Positions 26,020-35,691 of a stretch of DNA of 62,194 nt are shown piece by piece; the stretch's first letter is position 1, and every line of letters starts with the position of its first letter. Made by a program: the position numbers and the translations under genes. Source of the stretch: Paenibacillus lutrae (lineage in GTDB: Bacteria; Bacillota; Bacilli; Paenibacillales; NBRC-103111); NCBI RefSeq assembly GCF_009757775.1, contig NZ_RHLK01000019.1, positions 1 through 62,194 of the forward strand, in the 5' to 3' direction. The notes under the pieces are model-generated. The model searched no databases and was not told the DNA's origin. It saw only the letters and a program-made list of their open reading frames with translations.

Positions 26020-29000
26020 TTGCAAGCTTTAATACAAGCTTTTTCAACGGACCGCGATTTTCAAAGTATCACCGAGGGTATTCGTTCCGGCATGAAAGAG
26101 CAGTTGATCGCCGGATTAACCGGCTCCTCTCGTCAGGTGATGCTGGCCTCGCTTAAGCAGCAGCTTGAGCGTCCCCTGCTGATCGTTACGCATAATATGT
26201 TTTCCGCGCAGAAAATTTATGAAGATTTAAGCGAATGTCTGCCGGAAGACGGCGTTCTCTTATATCCCGCGCAAGAGCTTCTGGCTGCAGAAGCGGCTAT
26301 CGCCAGTCCCGAAATGCTTGCCCAGCGCATTGATGTACTTACCAAGCTGGCCCAGGGCTACCGCGGGGCTGTTATTGTCCCTTATGCCGGTTTCAGGCGC
26401 CTTCTTCCAAGCAAAGAAGTATTCGCCGAAGCGTCGGTTACAGTCAAATTGGGAGATACTGTCGATCTGGACGTGTTCCTGAAACAGCTTAACGAGCTGG
26501 GATACGAGCGGGTAGAGAGGGTAGAAGGCAAAGGCGAAATGAGTGTCAGAGGCGGTATTATCGATTTGTATCCGCTGACGTCTTCTACGGCTGTCCGTAT
26601 TGAGTTGTTTGATGTAGAGGTAGATTCGATCCGTACTTTTGATGTTGCTGACCAACGTTCAATTGATAAATTGGATGCATTTGTGATTGAGCCTTGCAGG
26701 GAAGTTCTTGTGAATGGAAAGCGTTTTCAAAGCGCTGCCCAGCATGCCTATGAACTTCTTCAGGCCCAGCTCGCCAAGATGACGGACCGTCAGGCCAAAG
26801 ATAAGCTTCTGGAAGGTATCGGCGAAGATATCGAGCGTCTCCGCGAAGGCCATACTTTCCAGGGCCTGTTCAAATATGTTTCCCTGCTCTATCCGGAGAA
26901 GCAGACGCTCAGCGATTATATGCCGGATGACACCGTCCTGCTGATCGACGAGCCGGCGCGGCTGGTGGAAACCGCCAAGCAGCTGGAGCGGGAGGAATCC
27001 GAGTGGATCATGCACTCGCTCCAGGATGGTACTGGACTGCCGGCGCTCACGCTCTCCAAGCAGCTTGAAACGCTGATGATCCGTCACACGTATCCGACGC
27101 TGTATATGTCGCTGTTTCTGCGTCAGGTTCCGCAGACTCAACCGCAGAACATCGTCAATTTCATGTCGCGGGTTATGCAGAATTTCCACGGGCAAATGAA
27201 TCTGCTTAAAGCCGAGATGGAACGCTGGAAAAAAACAGGGAGCCGCGTCATCATTCTGGCCAACGGCGAGGAGCGTATGGAACGTGTCCGTCGCGTGCTG
27301 GGGGACTACCAGATCGATGAGCCGGAAATTATGAACGGCAATCTTCAAACCGGGTTTGAACTGCCCTCGATTCATCTTGTCGTCATTACAGAGGGCGAGA
27401 TGTTCACGCAGAAGCAGCGCAAAGCCCGCAAAGTGGACAAGAAAATCGAGAATGCCGAACGGATCAAAAGCTACCAGGAACTGAAGGTCGGCGATTATGT
27501 CGTCCACGTTAATCATGGTATCGGTAAATATGTGGGTATAGGAACACTGGAAGTCGGCGGCATTCATAAAGATTATTTACATATCGTGTATGCCGGGGGC
27601 GACAAGTTGTCGGTTCCGATTGATCAGATTGATCTCATTCAGAAATATGTCGGTTCCGAAGAGAAGGAACCGAAGATATATAAGCTGGGCGGAACGGACT
27701 GGAACCGTGTCAAGAACAAAGTCCGCACTTCGGTCAAAAATATCGCAGATGATTTGATTAAGCTGTATGCGGACCGTCAGGCGACGACGGGGTACGGTTT
27801 TAGCCAGGATTCTGCCTACCAGCAAGAATTTGAGAGCATGTTTCCTTATGACGAAACTACGGATCAACTTCGGGCAATTGGGGAAATTAAGAAGGATATG
27901 GAAAAACCCCGTCCTATGGACCGGCTCTTGTGCGGCGACGTCGGTTACGGAAAAACGGAGGTGGCGATCCGGGCTGCCTTTAAATCCGCAATCGATGGCA
28001 AACAAGTTGCGGTTCTTGTGCCGACGACTATCCTTGCACAGCAGCACTATGAGACTTTTCGCGAACGTTTCTCGGGCTATCCCTTTAACATCCAGGTGCT
28101 CAGCCGGTTCCGCTCCAAAAAAGAGCAGAATGAAACTATTAAGGGTGTGAAAGCCGGCACGGTAGACATTGTTATCGGTACTCATCGTCTGCTGTCGCAG
28201 GACTTGAAGTTCAAAGATCTGGGTCTGCTTATCGTCGATGAGGAGCAGCGCTTTGGCGTATCCCACAAAGAAAAGCTGAAGCGCCTGAAAACGAACGTGG
28301 ACGTGCTGACCCTGACAGCAACGCCTATTCCGCGTACGCTCCACATGTCTATGCTGGGTGTGCGGGATCTCTCCGTTATCGAAACTCCGCCGGAGAATCG
28401 CTTCCCGGTTCAAACGTACGTGCTGGAATACAGCGCGTCCCTCGTCCGGGAATCGATTGAGAGGGAGCTTGCCCGGGAGGGACAGGTGTATTATCTGTTC
28501 AACCGGGTTCAGGGCATTAATCAGATGGCCGAGCAGATTTCTATGCTCGTGCCGGACGCCCGCGTTACAGTTGCTCATGGGCAAATGTCCGAACAAGAAC
28601 TGGAAAAAACGATTCTTGATTTTCTCGACGGCGAATTCGATGTCCTGGTCAGCACGAGTATCATTGAAACCGGGGTAGACATCCCGAACGTCAACACACT
28701 GATTGTCCATGATGCGGATAAAATGGGGCTGTCCCAGCTCTATCAGCTGCGTGGAAGGGTCGGCCGGTCCAACCGGATCGCATACGCTTATTTTACTTAT
28801 CAGCGGGACAAAGTGCTGAATGAAGTGGCTGAGAAACGTCTCCAGGCAATAAAAGAATTTACAGAACTTGGATCTGGGTTTAAAATTGCGATGAGGGATT
28901 TGTCCATCCGCGGAGCCGGCAACCTGCTCGGTGCCGAGCAGCATGGATTTATCGCTTCGGTCGGTTTTGACCTGTATTCCCAAATGCTGAGTGAGGAAAT

Positions 29001-29538
29001 CGCGAAGCGTAAGCTGGAGCTGGACGGAGAGGCTGCGGAGCCAGAGAAGGAATGGATTACTCAGCTTGATCTCCATCTCGATGCTTATCTGCCTTCGGAT
29101 TATATTTATGACAGCATGCAGAAAATCGAGATTTACAAGAAAGTGGCAAACATTCGCTCCTTTACAGAAGCAGAAGACCTGCATGAGGAACTGGTGGACC
29201 GTTTCGGCGATCTGCCCTCCGCCGTATCCAATCTGCTCGCCGTTGCAAGACTCAAAGTATTCGGGTCGGAGTATAAGATTGAGACGATTTCGCAAAAGGG
29301 TGACGACTACAACATTAAGATTCATTCCGACCAGACCGCCTTGCTGGATGGACAGAAGCTGTTTACGATAGCCAGTGGCTTTGACGGACGCGTCAAGCTG
29401 ATTTCAGGACCCCAGATCCACATCAACATCCGCGGCAAAGGGCTGTCTCCTGAAGACACAATCGCATTGGTGGAACGTTTTCTGTTACAATACAGGGAGG
29501 CCTTGAAAACGAAGGGAGAATTGCAAAATGCTACGTAA
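26020..29538 (+). CDS. mfd: Transcription-repair coupling factor Mfd
   Basis: Mfd removes RNA polymerase stalled at lesions and recruits UvrA. The 1172-residue protein shows the full domain order. A UvrB-like region comes first (about 1-350). The RNA-polymerase-interaction (CarD-like) domain lies near 487-545 (VGDYVVHVNHGIGKYVG). The RecG-like helicase follows with Walker A GDVGYGKTEVA near 640, DEEQRFG near 741, TATPIPRTLHMS near 767 and RGRVGRS near 910. A C-terminal TRCF domain closes it. The TTG start at 26020 fits the ribosome site GAGAGGAG. Confidence 0.97.
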   Translation: MQALIQAFSTDRDFQSITEGIRSGMKEQLIAGLTGSSRQVMLASLKQQLERPLLIVTHNMFSAQKIYEDLSECLPEDGVLLYPAQELLAAEAAIASPEMLAQRIDVLTKLAQGYRGAVIVPYAGFRRLLPSKEVFAEASVTVKLGDTVDLDVFLKQLNELGYERVERVEGKGEMSVRGGIIDLYPLTSSTAVRIELFDVEVDSIRTFDVADQRSIDKLDAFVIEPCREVLVNGKRFQSAAQHAYELLQAQLAKMTDRQAKDKLLEGIGEDIERLREGHTFQGLFKYVSLLYPEKQTLSDYMPDDTVLLIDEPARLVETAKQLEREESEWIMHSLQDGTGLPALTLSKQLETLMIRHTYPTLYMSLFLRQVPQTQPQNIVNFMSRVMQNFHGQMNLLKAEMERWKKTGSRVIILANGEERMERVRRVLGDYQIDEPEIMNGNLQTGFELPSIHLVVITEGEMFTQKQRKARKVDKKIENAERIKSYQELKVGDYVVHVNHGIGKYVGIGTLEVGGIHKDYLHIVYAGGDKLSVPIDQIDLIQKYVGSEEKEPKIYKLGGTDWNRVKNKVRTSVKNIADDLIKLYADRQATTGYGFSQDSAYQQEFESMFPYDETTDQLRAIGEIKKDMEKPRPMDRLLCGDVGYGKTEVAIRAAFKSAIDGKQVAVLVPTTILAQQHYETFRERFSGYPFNIQVLSRFRSKKEQNETIKGVKAGTVDIVIGTHRLLSQDLKFKDLGLLIVDEEQRFGVSHKEKLKRLKTNVDVLTLTATPIPRTLHMSMLGVRDLSVIETPPENRFPVQTYVLEYSASLVRESIERELAREGQVYYLFNRVQGINQMAEQISMLVPDARVTVAHGQMSEQELEKTILDFLDGEFDVLVSTSIIETGVDIPNVNTLIVHDADKMGLSQLYQLRGRVGRSNRIAYAYFTYQRDKVLNEVAEKRLQAIKEFTELGSGFKIAMRDLSIRGAGNLLGAEQHGFIASVGFDLYSQMLSEEIAKRKLELDGEAAEPEKEWITQLDLHLDAYLPSDYIYDSMQKIEIYKKVANIRSFTEAEDLHEELVDRFGDLPSAVSNLLAVARLKVFGSEYKIETISQKGDDYNIKIHSDQTALLDGQKLFTIASGFDGRVKLISGPQIHINIRGKGLSPEDTIALVERFLLQYREALKTKGELQNAT

Positions 29539-30640
29539 TAAATCAGGATTGGCCAAGAGTAAGTGGCTGATGCTTGTCGTACTGGTCCTTGTCTTGTCCG
29601 TGGCCAGCGGATGCGGTAAAGATAAAAAACCTGCGGCAGGAAGCCCCGAAGAAGTAATTGCGACATACAAAGACGGAGGTAAGATTACCCGCGGAGAGTT
29701 CGATAAACTGCTGGGCTTTAACCGTCTGCTGTACCCGGAATATAAGCAGTTTGAAGCAGATCCTGCTTACCAGCAGAGCATGCTGGAGCAATATGTCATG
29801 CTCAAAGTACTGTCCGGACGCGCATCCGAAGATGTGAAGAAAGAAGCGGACAAGCAGGTCACCGAAGAGGTTACAAAAATTAAGACGTACCTTGGCTCTC
29901 AAGAGGGCGGTTTAGAGAAGAAGCTGAAGGATGAGAAGCTCGAAGAGAAAGACGTTGAGAATCTGATTCGTCTGAGCATCTACTCGACTGCACAATTTGA
30001 GAAACAAATCACGGATGAAGAAGTGAAGGCCGCTTACGATAAGAATTTGAAGGAAAACCCAAATGCCTACGATCTGGCGACTGTACGCCATGTTCTAGTG
30101 GCTACGATGGATCCGGCGACGGGTAAAGAAACACGTACCAAGGAAGAAGCTCTGAAGCGTGCGAAAGAAGTTCAAGCGAAGCTGAAGAGCGGCGGAGATT
30201 TTGATGCAATTGCCAAAGAGTTCTCGGACGATCCAGGTTCCAAAGAGAAGGGCGGCAAATACGAGAACGAGAACGTAAACAAATGGATGGAAGGCTTCAA
30301 GAAAGCGGCGATCGAGCTGCCGGTCAATACGATCAGCGATCCGGTTGAGACAGAAGTCGGCTACCATGTCATGAAGGTAGAAGAACGTAAGAAGCAAACC
30401 CTGGAAGAAGCGAAGCCGGAACTGGTTTCCGTTCTGGTCCAGCCTAAAATGCAGGATTTCGTTGAAAAAGAGCTTCCGAGCCTGATTGAAACGAATACGC
30501 TGCCGAAACCGACAGCAACACCTGCTCCGAGTGCTCCTCCTGAGGCGCCTGCGACATCGCCTGAAGCACCAGCTGTATCGCCAAGCGCATCCCCTGAAGC
30601 GCCGGCTGCTTCACCGAGTGCGTCTCCTGCTGCAAAGTAA
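29528..30640 (+). CDS. PpiC-type peptidyl-prolyl isomerase lipoprotein (PrsA-like)
   Basis: A 370-residue exported foldase. The signal peptide ends in a lipobox with Cys at residue 29 (VASGC), so it should be anchored to the outer face of the membrane. A SurA-like helical region precedes a parvulin domain at about 184-280 (RHVLVATMD to VGYHVMKVEERK). The last 45 residues are low complexity, built of Pro, Ala and Ser with repeated SPEAPA/SPSAS units. The start lies 11 nt inside mfd, with AAGGGAGA as ribosome site, so it is coupled to mfd. Calling it PrsA itself would overreach, since no such gene sits here in B. subtilis. Confidence 0.88.
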   Translation: MLRNKSGLAKSKWLMLVVLVLVLSVASGCGKDKKPAAGSPEEVIATYKDGGKITRGEFDKLLGFNRLLYPEYKQFEADPAYQQSMLEQYVMLKVLSGRASEDVKKEADKQVTEEVTKIKTYLGSQEGGLEKKLKDEKLEEKDVENLIRLSIYSTAQFEKQITDEEVKAAYDKNLKENPNAYDLATVRHVLVATMDPATGKETRTKEEALKRAKEVQAKLKSGGDFDAIAKEFSDDPGSKEKGGKYENENVNKWMEGFKKAAIELPVNTISDPVETEVGYHVMKVEERKKQTLEEAKPELVSVLVQPKMQDFVEKELPSLIETNTLPKPTATPAPSAPPEAPATSPEAPAVSPSASPEAPAASPSASPAAK

Positions 30641-30649
30641 ACATGAAGG

Positions 30650-30687
30650 AATACCTGTGCCAACGTTTCGTTGGTGCGGGTATTTTT
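30650..30687 (+). terminator. Terminator after the PpiC lipoprotein gene
   Basis: AATACC and GTGCCAACG pair with CGTTGGTGC and GGGTATT, followed by seven T residues. Confidence 0.88.
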
Positions 30688-30798
30688 TTGTTGGACCGGG
30701 GGATCACTAAGGGCATGGCGATGTCTCGACAACAGAATTCGGGCGTGTTGCCCTTGCTCTGCGGCGTTAATTTTACTGGGTGATGGAAACCGGGAAAT

Positions 30799-30828
30799 GT
30801 ATAAGAATTTGGGCACAGATGAATACTA
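30799..30828 (+). promoter_or_regulatory. Sigma-G-like promoter of spoVT
   Basis: GTATA, an 18-nt spacer and AATACTA match gnATR-N18-cAtnnTA with one deviation. It lies about 100 nt upstream of the first spoVT, which is a sigma-G gene in B. subtilis. Confidence 0.5.
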
Positions 30829-30931
30829 TGGTCAGAATCAAAAAAGAGTTACACTCTCTATTTTTTAAATACAGGCACCTCGGCATCCAGTTCGTATCCA
30901 AAACTTCAAGGAAAGTGGGGCAACATGAGTC

Positions 30932-31474
30932 ATGAAAGCAACTGGAATCGTTCGTCGCATCGATGACTTGGGCAGAGTTGTCATCCCGAAGGAAATACGT
31001 CGTACACTACGCATTCGGGAAGGCGATCCGCTTGAAATATTCGTCGATCGCGACGGTGAAGTCATCTTAAAGAAGTATTCTCCAATCGGGGAATTAGGCG
31101 ATTTCGCCAAGGAATATGCCGAGTCTCTCTACGAGAGCACTAACCATATTACGCTGATCACAGATCGTGACAACGTCATTGCCGTGGCAGGCGGCTCCAA
31201 GAAAGAGTATATGGACAAGCAGATCGGCCAAATCGTCGAGACGACGATGGAGAACCGCAAAGCGGCGATTGAAACCGGATCAGGTTCGTATGAGATCTCC
31301 AAAGACAACCCCGAAAATTACAGCTCTTTTGTAATTGCTCCTATCGTAGCGGGCGGGGATCCTATTGGTTCTGTCATTCTTATGAGCAAGGATGAGGGCG
31401 TTGAAATGGGGAACATGGAGTCGAAGATGGTGGAAACGGCAGCAGCATTTTTAGCTAAACAGATGGAACAATGA
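30932..31474 (+). CDS. spoVT: Stage V sporulation regulator SpoVT (copy 1)
   Basis: SpoVT modulates sigma-G-dependent genes in the forespore. The 180-residue protein has an AbrB-type swapped-hairpin DNA-binding domain (about 1-50, [20 protein letters not shown]) and a C-terminal GAF-like domain (about 55-180, with SSFVIAPIV). Its position after mfd is the canonical one. A near-twin begins 155 nt after its stop codon, separated by a terminator. Of the two, this copy has the clearer sigma-G-like promoter and is probably the orthologue. Confidence 0.93.
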   Translation: MKATGIVRRIDDLGRVVIPKEIRRTLRIREGDPLEIFVDRDGEVILKKYSPIGELGDFAKEYAESLYESTNHITLITDRDNVIAVAGGSKKEYMDKQIGQIVETTMENRKAAIETGSGSYEISKDNPENYSSFVIAPIVAGGDPIGSVILMSKDEGVEMGNMESKMVETAAAFLAKQMEQ

Positions 31475-31484
31475 GTGTAATCAT

Positions 31485-31527
31485 CCCTTACTTGGAAAAT
31501 TATTTTCCCCGGTAAGGGCCTTTTTTT
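31485..31527 (+). terminator. Terminator between the two spoVT genes
   Basis: CCCTTAC pairs with GTAAGGG, with an inner GGAAAAT / ATTTTCC stem, then seven T residues. Confidence 0.88.
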
Positions 31528-31629
31528 GTTTTATGCTCATTTTTATATATAATAAAAAGAGTCCTCTTCAAACGCATCTCGATACATCAAGTATATATTT
31601 CTTCCATGAAAGTGAGGCAACAAAGAGGT

Positions 31630-32172
31630 ATGAAAGCTACAGGAATTGTTAGACGCATAGACGATTTAGGACGGGTTGTCATTCCGAAAGAAATAAGACG
31701 CACCATGCGCATCAAGGAAGGCGACCCGATGGAAATCTTCGTGAATCCGGACGGAGAAGTTATCCTTCAAAAATATTCCCCGGTAGGTGAATTAGGGGAT
31801 TTTGCTGTAGAATACGCTGAGTCGTTAAGTGAAAGTACGAACCATCAGGCTCTTATCTGTGACCGTGAAACATTCATCGCCGCAGCAGGAAGAGGCCGTA
31901 AGGAAATGATCGGCAAACGGGTCGGGGATCTCGTTGACCGTGTGATGAATAAGCAGGAGGTTACCCTCCAGAAAACGTCGGGCAGTTTCGAAATTTGTGG
32001 AGGATCTGCTGACACATACAGCTCGTTTGTTATTGCTCCCATCGTAAATGGCGGGGAGTCCGGCGGAGCCGTTCTTCTCCTGAGTAAGGAAGAAGGCGTC
32101 GTAATGGGCGAGACAGAACGGGCCATGGTTGAAATGGCGGCTTCGTTCCTGGCCAAGCAGACGCAGTTATAA
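31630..32172 (+). CDS. SpoVT paralogue (copy 2)
   Basis: A second full-length SpoVT-type regulator of the same 180-residue length. The first 50 residues differ from copy 1 at only six positions, so it should recognise similar DNA. The GAF-like half is much more diverged (for example an ICDRETFIAAAGRGR segment near residue 75), which suggests a different ligand or dimer partner. The start at 31630 is set by alignment with copy 1; the ribosome site there is poor, and an in-frame ATG at 31606 is an alternative. It lies 32 nt upstream of the flippase gene and may share a transcript with it. Confidence 0.9.
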   Translation: MKATGIVRRIDDLGRVVIPKEIRRTMRIKEGDPMEIFVNPDGEVILQKYSPVGELGDFAVEYAESLSESTNHQALICDRETFIAAAGRGRKEMIGKRVGDLVDRVMNKQEVTLQKTSGSFEICGGSADTYSSFVIAPIVNGGESGGAVLLLSKEEGVVMGETERAMVEMAASFLAKQTQL

Positions 32173-32204
32173 GTTGGACTGAGGGGTAGCAGGGGGAGAA
32201 GCTC

Positions 32205-34046
32205 ATGGAAGAACGGAGGCAGACTAGGCAGGCATCGCCCCGTGGGTCACGATTGCTTAGGGGTGCCGCAATACTTGCCGCCGCAGCCGTTTTTTCCAAG
32301 CTGCTCGGAACACTGCAGAAAATACCGCTTCAGAATATAGCGGGGGATGGTGCTTTTGGCATTTACAATGCCGTCTATCCTCTCTATATTCTCATTTTAT
32401 TTCTGGCTACGGCCGGTTTTCCTACAACCGTTTCGAAATTTGTGCTTGAGAGGGCCGGGGCCGGTGATCATGAAGGGGCGCGAAAGGTCGCAGTGGCATC
32501 TGCTGCTTTGCTAACCGGAACCGGACTGATCTGCTTTATTCTTCTTTATTATGGCGCGGATACGCTAGCAGGCTGGATGGGCACGGCTGCGGCAGCTCCT
32601 GCCATACGGAGCGTATCGTATGCCCTGCTGCTTGTGCCGGCTCTTTCCGTTCTGCGCGGTTATTTTCAAGGCTACCAGGACATGCTCCCTACAGCTGTAT
32701 CACAGGTTGTGGAACAAACCGTACGGGTTACGACCATGATTCTACTCTTGGTTGTGCTGACGAGCAGGGGAGCCGATGAAGCGGATATTGCGGCAGGCGC
32801 AACCTTCGGCTCGGTTACAGGAGCAGCGGGAGGACTGCTGCTTCTGCTGTTTCATTGGCGGCGGATCAGGAGTAAGGCGCAGCAGGGCGGTTGCACGGCT
32901 CCGATTGCAGCCGGAGATGTGATGAATAAGCAGACTGATTCACGCGCAGACTTGGGCGAAGAGAAATTCTCACGGGGTGAAGCTGCCGCTTCTGTACACG
33001 GAGCAGAACAAACCGGCTCGCGGACGGGAGTCCAGGTAGCGGATAGCCCTATTGGAATACGCGATGGCTATACCAGTCGGGGACCCGCCAGGGAATCGAT
33101 GCTCCGGCTCATGAAGCGAATTGCTCTGGTTGCGCTCCCCATTTGCCTCGGCACGATCATGACACCGATTCTCAATCTCATCGATGCTTTTACAGTGCCT
33201 AGGCTGCTGCAGAGCCAGGGAATGGCGGCTGCCGAAGCCATGCGGCAGTTCGGGCTCTATAACCACGGGCTGCCGCTGGTGCAGGCCGTTGCGATGGTTG
33301 CCTCTTCGCTGACCGCTGTACTCGTGCCTGCGATCGCTTCAGCCAAAGCGCAGCGCGATCCGGGGCTGCTGCTGGCACGTACCGAGCTTACGGTACGGGT
33401 CACGGCGGTTTTCGGCCTCGCAGCCGCTGCGGGGCTGGCGGTTCTGGCCGTGCCGGTGAACGCGATGCTCTACATGAGCAGCGAAGCCTCCGGCACGATG
33501 GCCATTCTGGCGTTCACCGCGCTGCTCGGCACGCTCAACATCGTGCTCGCCGGCGTGCTGCAGGGTCTGGGCGCCGTGAACGCGCCTGCCTTGCACTTGC
33601 TTGCGGCGGCGGCAGTCAAGATCGGCGGCAGCCTGCTGCTCGTGCCGCGTATCGGCATCGCCGGCGCCGGCGTGAGCGCGGTGCTGGCCTTCGCAGCCGC
33701 TTCGGCGCTCGGGCTCGCCGAGGTGAGGCGGCTGACCGGCGCCGCCTTCCCGTGGCGCCGCTGCGCGCTTGCGCCGCTTGCGGCCGCTGCGCTGATGAGC
33801 GCCGCCCTCGCCGTCCTGCAGCTGGGCGGGGGGCCGCTGCTCGCCGCAGCTGCGCCGGACTGGTCCGGCCGCACTCAGGCGAGCCTGCTGGCGCTCAGCG
33901 GTATCGCGCTGGGTGCTGCGGTGTACGCGCTCGCGCTGCTGCGCTTCGGCGCACTGGGCGCTGCGGAACTCGCGCAGCTGCCGGGCGGAGGCAAGCTCGT
34001 GCCGGCGCTGGAGAAGCTGCGGCTGCTTCCTCCGCAGAAGCGATAA
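32205..34046 (+). CDS. yabM: MOP-superfamily flippase, SpoVB/YabM-like
   Basis: A 613-residue polytopic protein of the polysaccharide-transport (MurJ/Wzx/SpoVB) family, with about 14 membrane helices. It likely flips a lipid-linked wall or spore precursor. The N-terminal GDGAFGIYNAVYPLY and TAGFPTTVSKFV blocks are typical. A polar insert of about 80 residues (roughly 222-302), rich in Gly, Ser and charged residues, sits between helices 6 and 7, making the protein longer than the roughly 530 residues usual for YabM. The 3' half is strikingly more G+C-rich and Ala/Leu-rich than the 5' half. Confidence 0.85.
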   Translation: MEERRQTRQASPRGSRLLRGAAILAAAAVFSKLLGTLQKIPLQNIAGDGAFGIYNAVYPLYILILFLATAGFPTTVSKFVLERAGAGDHEGARKVAVASAALLTGTGLICFILLYYGADTLAGWMGTAAAAPAIRSVSYALLLVPALSVLRGYFQGYQDMLPTAVSQVVEQTVRVTTMILLLVVLTSRGADEADIAAGATFGSVTGAAGGLLLLLFHWRRIRSKAQQGGCTAPIAAGDVMNKQTDSRADLGEEKFSRGEAAASVHGAEQTGSRTGVQVADSPIGIRDGYTSRGPARESMLRLMKRIALVALPICLGTIMTPILNLIDAFTVPRLLQSQGMAAAEAMRQFGLYNHGLPLVQAVAMVASSLTAVLVPAIASAKAQRDPGLLLARTELTVRVTAVFGLAAAAGLAVLAVPVNAMLYMSSEASGTMAILAFTALLGTLNIVLAGVLQGLGAVNAPALHLLAAAAVKIGGSLLLVPRIGIAGAGVSAVLAFAAASALGLAEVRRLTGAAFPWRRCALAPLAAAALMSAALAVLQLGGGPLLAAAAPDWSGRTQASLLALSGIALGAAVYALALLRFGALGAAELAQLPGGGKLVPALEKLRLLPPQKR

Positions 34047-34102
34047 TATCTATCCGGCTCCGCTTGAAGGCGGGCCGCCACTATGAAGGAGGCTAGTCGG
34101 CC

Positions 34103-35578
34103 ATGACGCAAGCCATTACGGTCCTCGGACTCGGTTCGGGCGACGAGAACCAGCTTACGCTCGGCGTGCTGCGCAAGCTGCAGCAGGCTACGAAGTTGTA
34201 TTTGCGGACGGAGAAACATCCGGTGGCGCAATTTTTGCAGGCTGAGGGTATCCGGTACGAGACTTTCGATGCAGTCTATGAATCCAAAGACCGTTTTGAT
34301 GATACATACGAAGCCATTGTATCGGCGCTGCTGGAGTCGGCGCGGACGGAGAATGTCGTTTATGCCGTACCCGGACACCCGATGGTGGCGGAGTATACCG
34401 TCCAGCTGCTTAGGACCCGGTGTCCGGAAGAGGGAATAAAGCTTGATATTATCGGCGGAGAGAGTTTTATCGACCAGGCTTTTCTAAGGTTCGGTTTTGA
34501 CCCGATTGAGGGGCTCCAGCTGCTGGATGCAACGGACCTGCGGCCCGGCATGCTCAATCCCCGTCTTCATACGATTATTGGACAAGTGTATGATACCTTC
34601 ACCGCTTCCGATGTGAAGCTGACGCTGATGGACATGTACCCGGATGATTATCCGGTTGTTGTCGGTCATTCGCTTGGTGTGGCAGGAGAAGAGTCGCTGG
34701 TGGAGCTTCCCCTGTACGAGCTTGACCGTACGGAGGGCTATGGGAATTTGTCGCTTGTATGGATTCCTAAGAGCGATAGAGACGAACTCCGCAACCGGAC
34801 CATGGAACGTTTGCATGAGATTGTCGCGATTCTGCGAAGCCCGGAGGGATGCCCTTGGGACCGTGAGCAAACCCATGCAAGCCTGTGCAAAAATTTGATT
34901 GAAGAAGCTTACGAGGTGCTGGAAACGATCGATGAAGACGATCCTGACCATATGTGTGAAGAGCTTGGCGATTTGCTTTTGCAGGTAATGCTGCATGCCC
35001 AAATGGAAGAGGAAACAGGCGCCTTTACCGTATATGATGTGATTGCCGGATTGAACGAGAAACTCATCCGCCGGCATCCTCATGTTTTCGGAACTCAAGA
35101 AGCGGGTAATGCTGAGGAAGCTTTGGCCAATTGGCAGGGGATTAAGGATGAGGAGAAGCGCCGCAAGGGCATTGATCCAAAGAAGCAGTCCGTGCTTGCC
35201 GGCATTCCGCGCGATCTGCCAGCGTTAATGAAAGCCTATAAGCTGCAGAAGAAAGCGGCGGGTGTCGGTTTTGACTGGTCGGAGACTGCCGAAGTTTCGG
35301 CCAAGATCCAGGAGGAGCTGGCGGAGCTCCAGGAAGCGGTGACGGACGGGACTCCGGAACAGCGGCTCGATGAGCTGGGCGATGTGCTGTTTGCTGTTGT
35401 CAACTTGGCCCGTTTCCTGAAAATAGATCCGGAAGAAGCGCTTGCTTCAACGAATCGTAAGTTTACGAACCGATTCCGCTACATCGAGGAAAGTTTGGAA
35501 GCCGATGGAAGATCGATTCATAACACGAATCTGGATGAAATGGAAGAATTGTGGCAAGAAGCAAAAAAACTTCCGTAG
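34103..35578 (+). CDS. yabN: YabN: tetrapyrrole methylase/MazG fusion
   Basis: A 491-residue fusion typical of YabN. The N-terminal part (about 1-220) is a SAM-dependent tetrapyrrole-methylase-like domain beginning ITVLGLGSGDENQLTLG. The C-terminal part holds two MazG NTP-pyrophosphohydrolase units with EELGDLLLQVMLHAQ near residue 290 and DELGDVLFAVVNLARF near 415. It probably cleans up non-canonical or damaged NTPs. GAAGGAGG lies 11 nt before the start. The neighbour hup follows after a 113-nt gap. Confidence 0.93.
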   Translation: MTQAITVLGLGSGDENQLTLGVLRKLQQATKLYLRTEKHPVAQFLQAEGIRYETFDAVYESKDRFDDTYEAIVSALLESARTENVVYAVPGHPMVAEYTVQLLRTRCPEEGIKLDIIGGESFIDQAFLRFGFDPIEGLQLLDATDLRPGMLNPRLHTIIGQVYDTFTASDVKLTLMDMYPDDYPVVVGHSLGVAGEESLVELPLYELDRTEGYGNLSLVWIPKSDRDELRNRTMERLHEIVAILRSPEGCPWDREQTHASLCKNLIEEAYEVLETIDEDDPDHMCEELGDLLLQVMLHAQMEEETGAFTVYDVIAGLNEKLIRRHPHVFGTQEAGNAEEALANWQGIKDEEKRRKGIDPKKQSVLAGIPRDLPALMKAYKLQKKAAGVGFDWSETAEVSAKIQEELAELQEAVTDGTPEQRLDELGDVLFAVVNLARFLKIDPEEALASTNRKFTNRFRYIEESLEADGRSIHNTNLDEMEELWQEAKKLP

Positions 35579-35691
35579 ACTACGGGTTTTCAGCAGGATT
35601 TTACGTGCCCATCCAGAATACATAGTGCGAAAGCGGCTATGCACAGAACAGATAAGCTTTAAATTGTCATCCACTTAGGAGGTAACTAATA

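Noticed and set aside
27577-29325. A 582-codon open frame on the strand opposite mfd
   Set aside because: It lies fully inside the helicase-coding part of mfd, has no ribosome site or recognisable domain, and reads as a Leu/His/Arg-rich shadow of the real gene.
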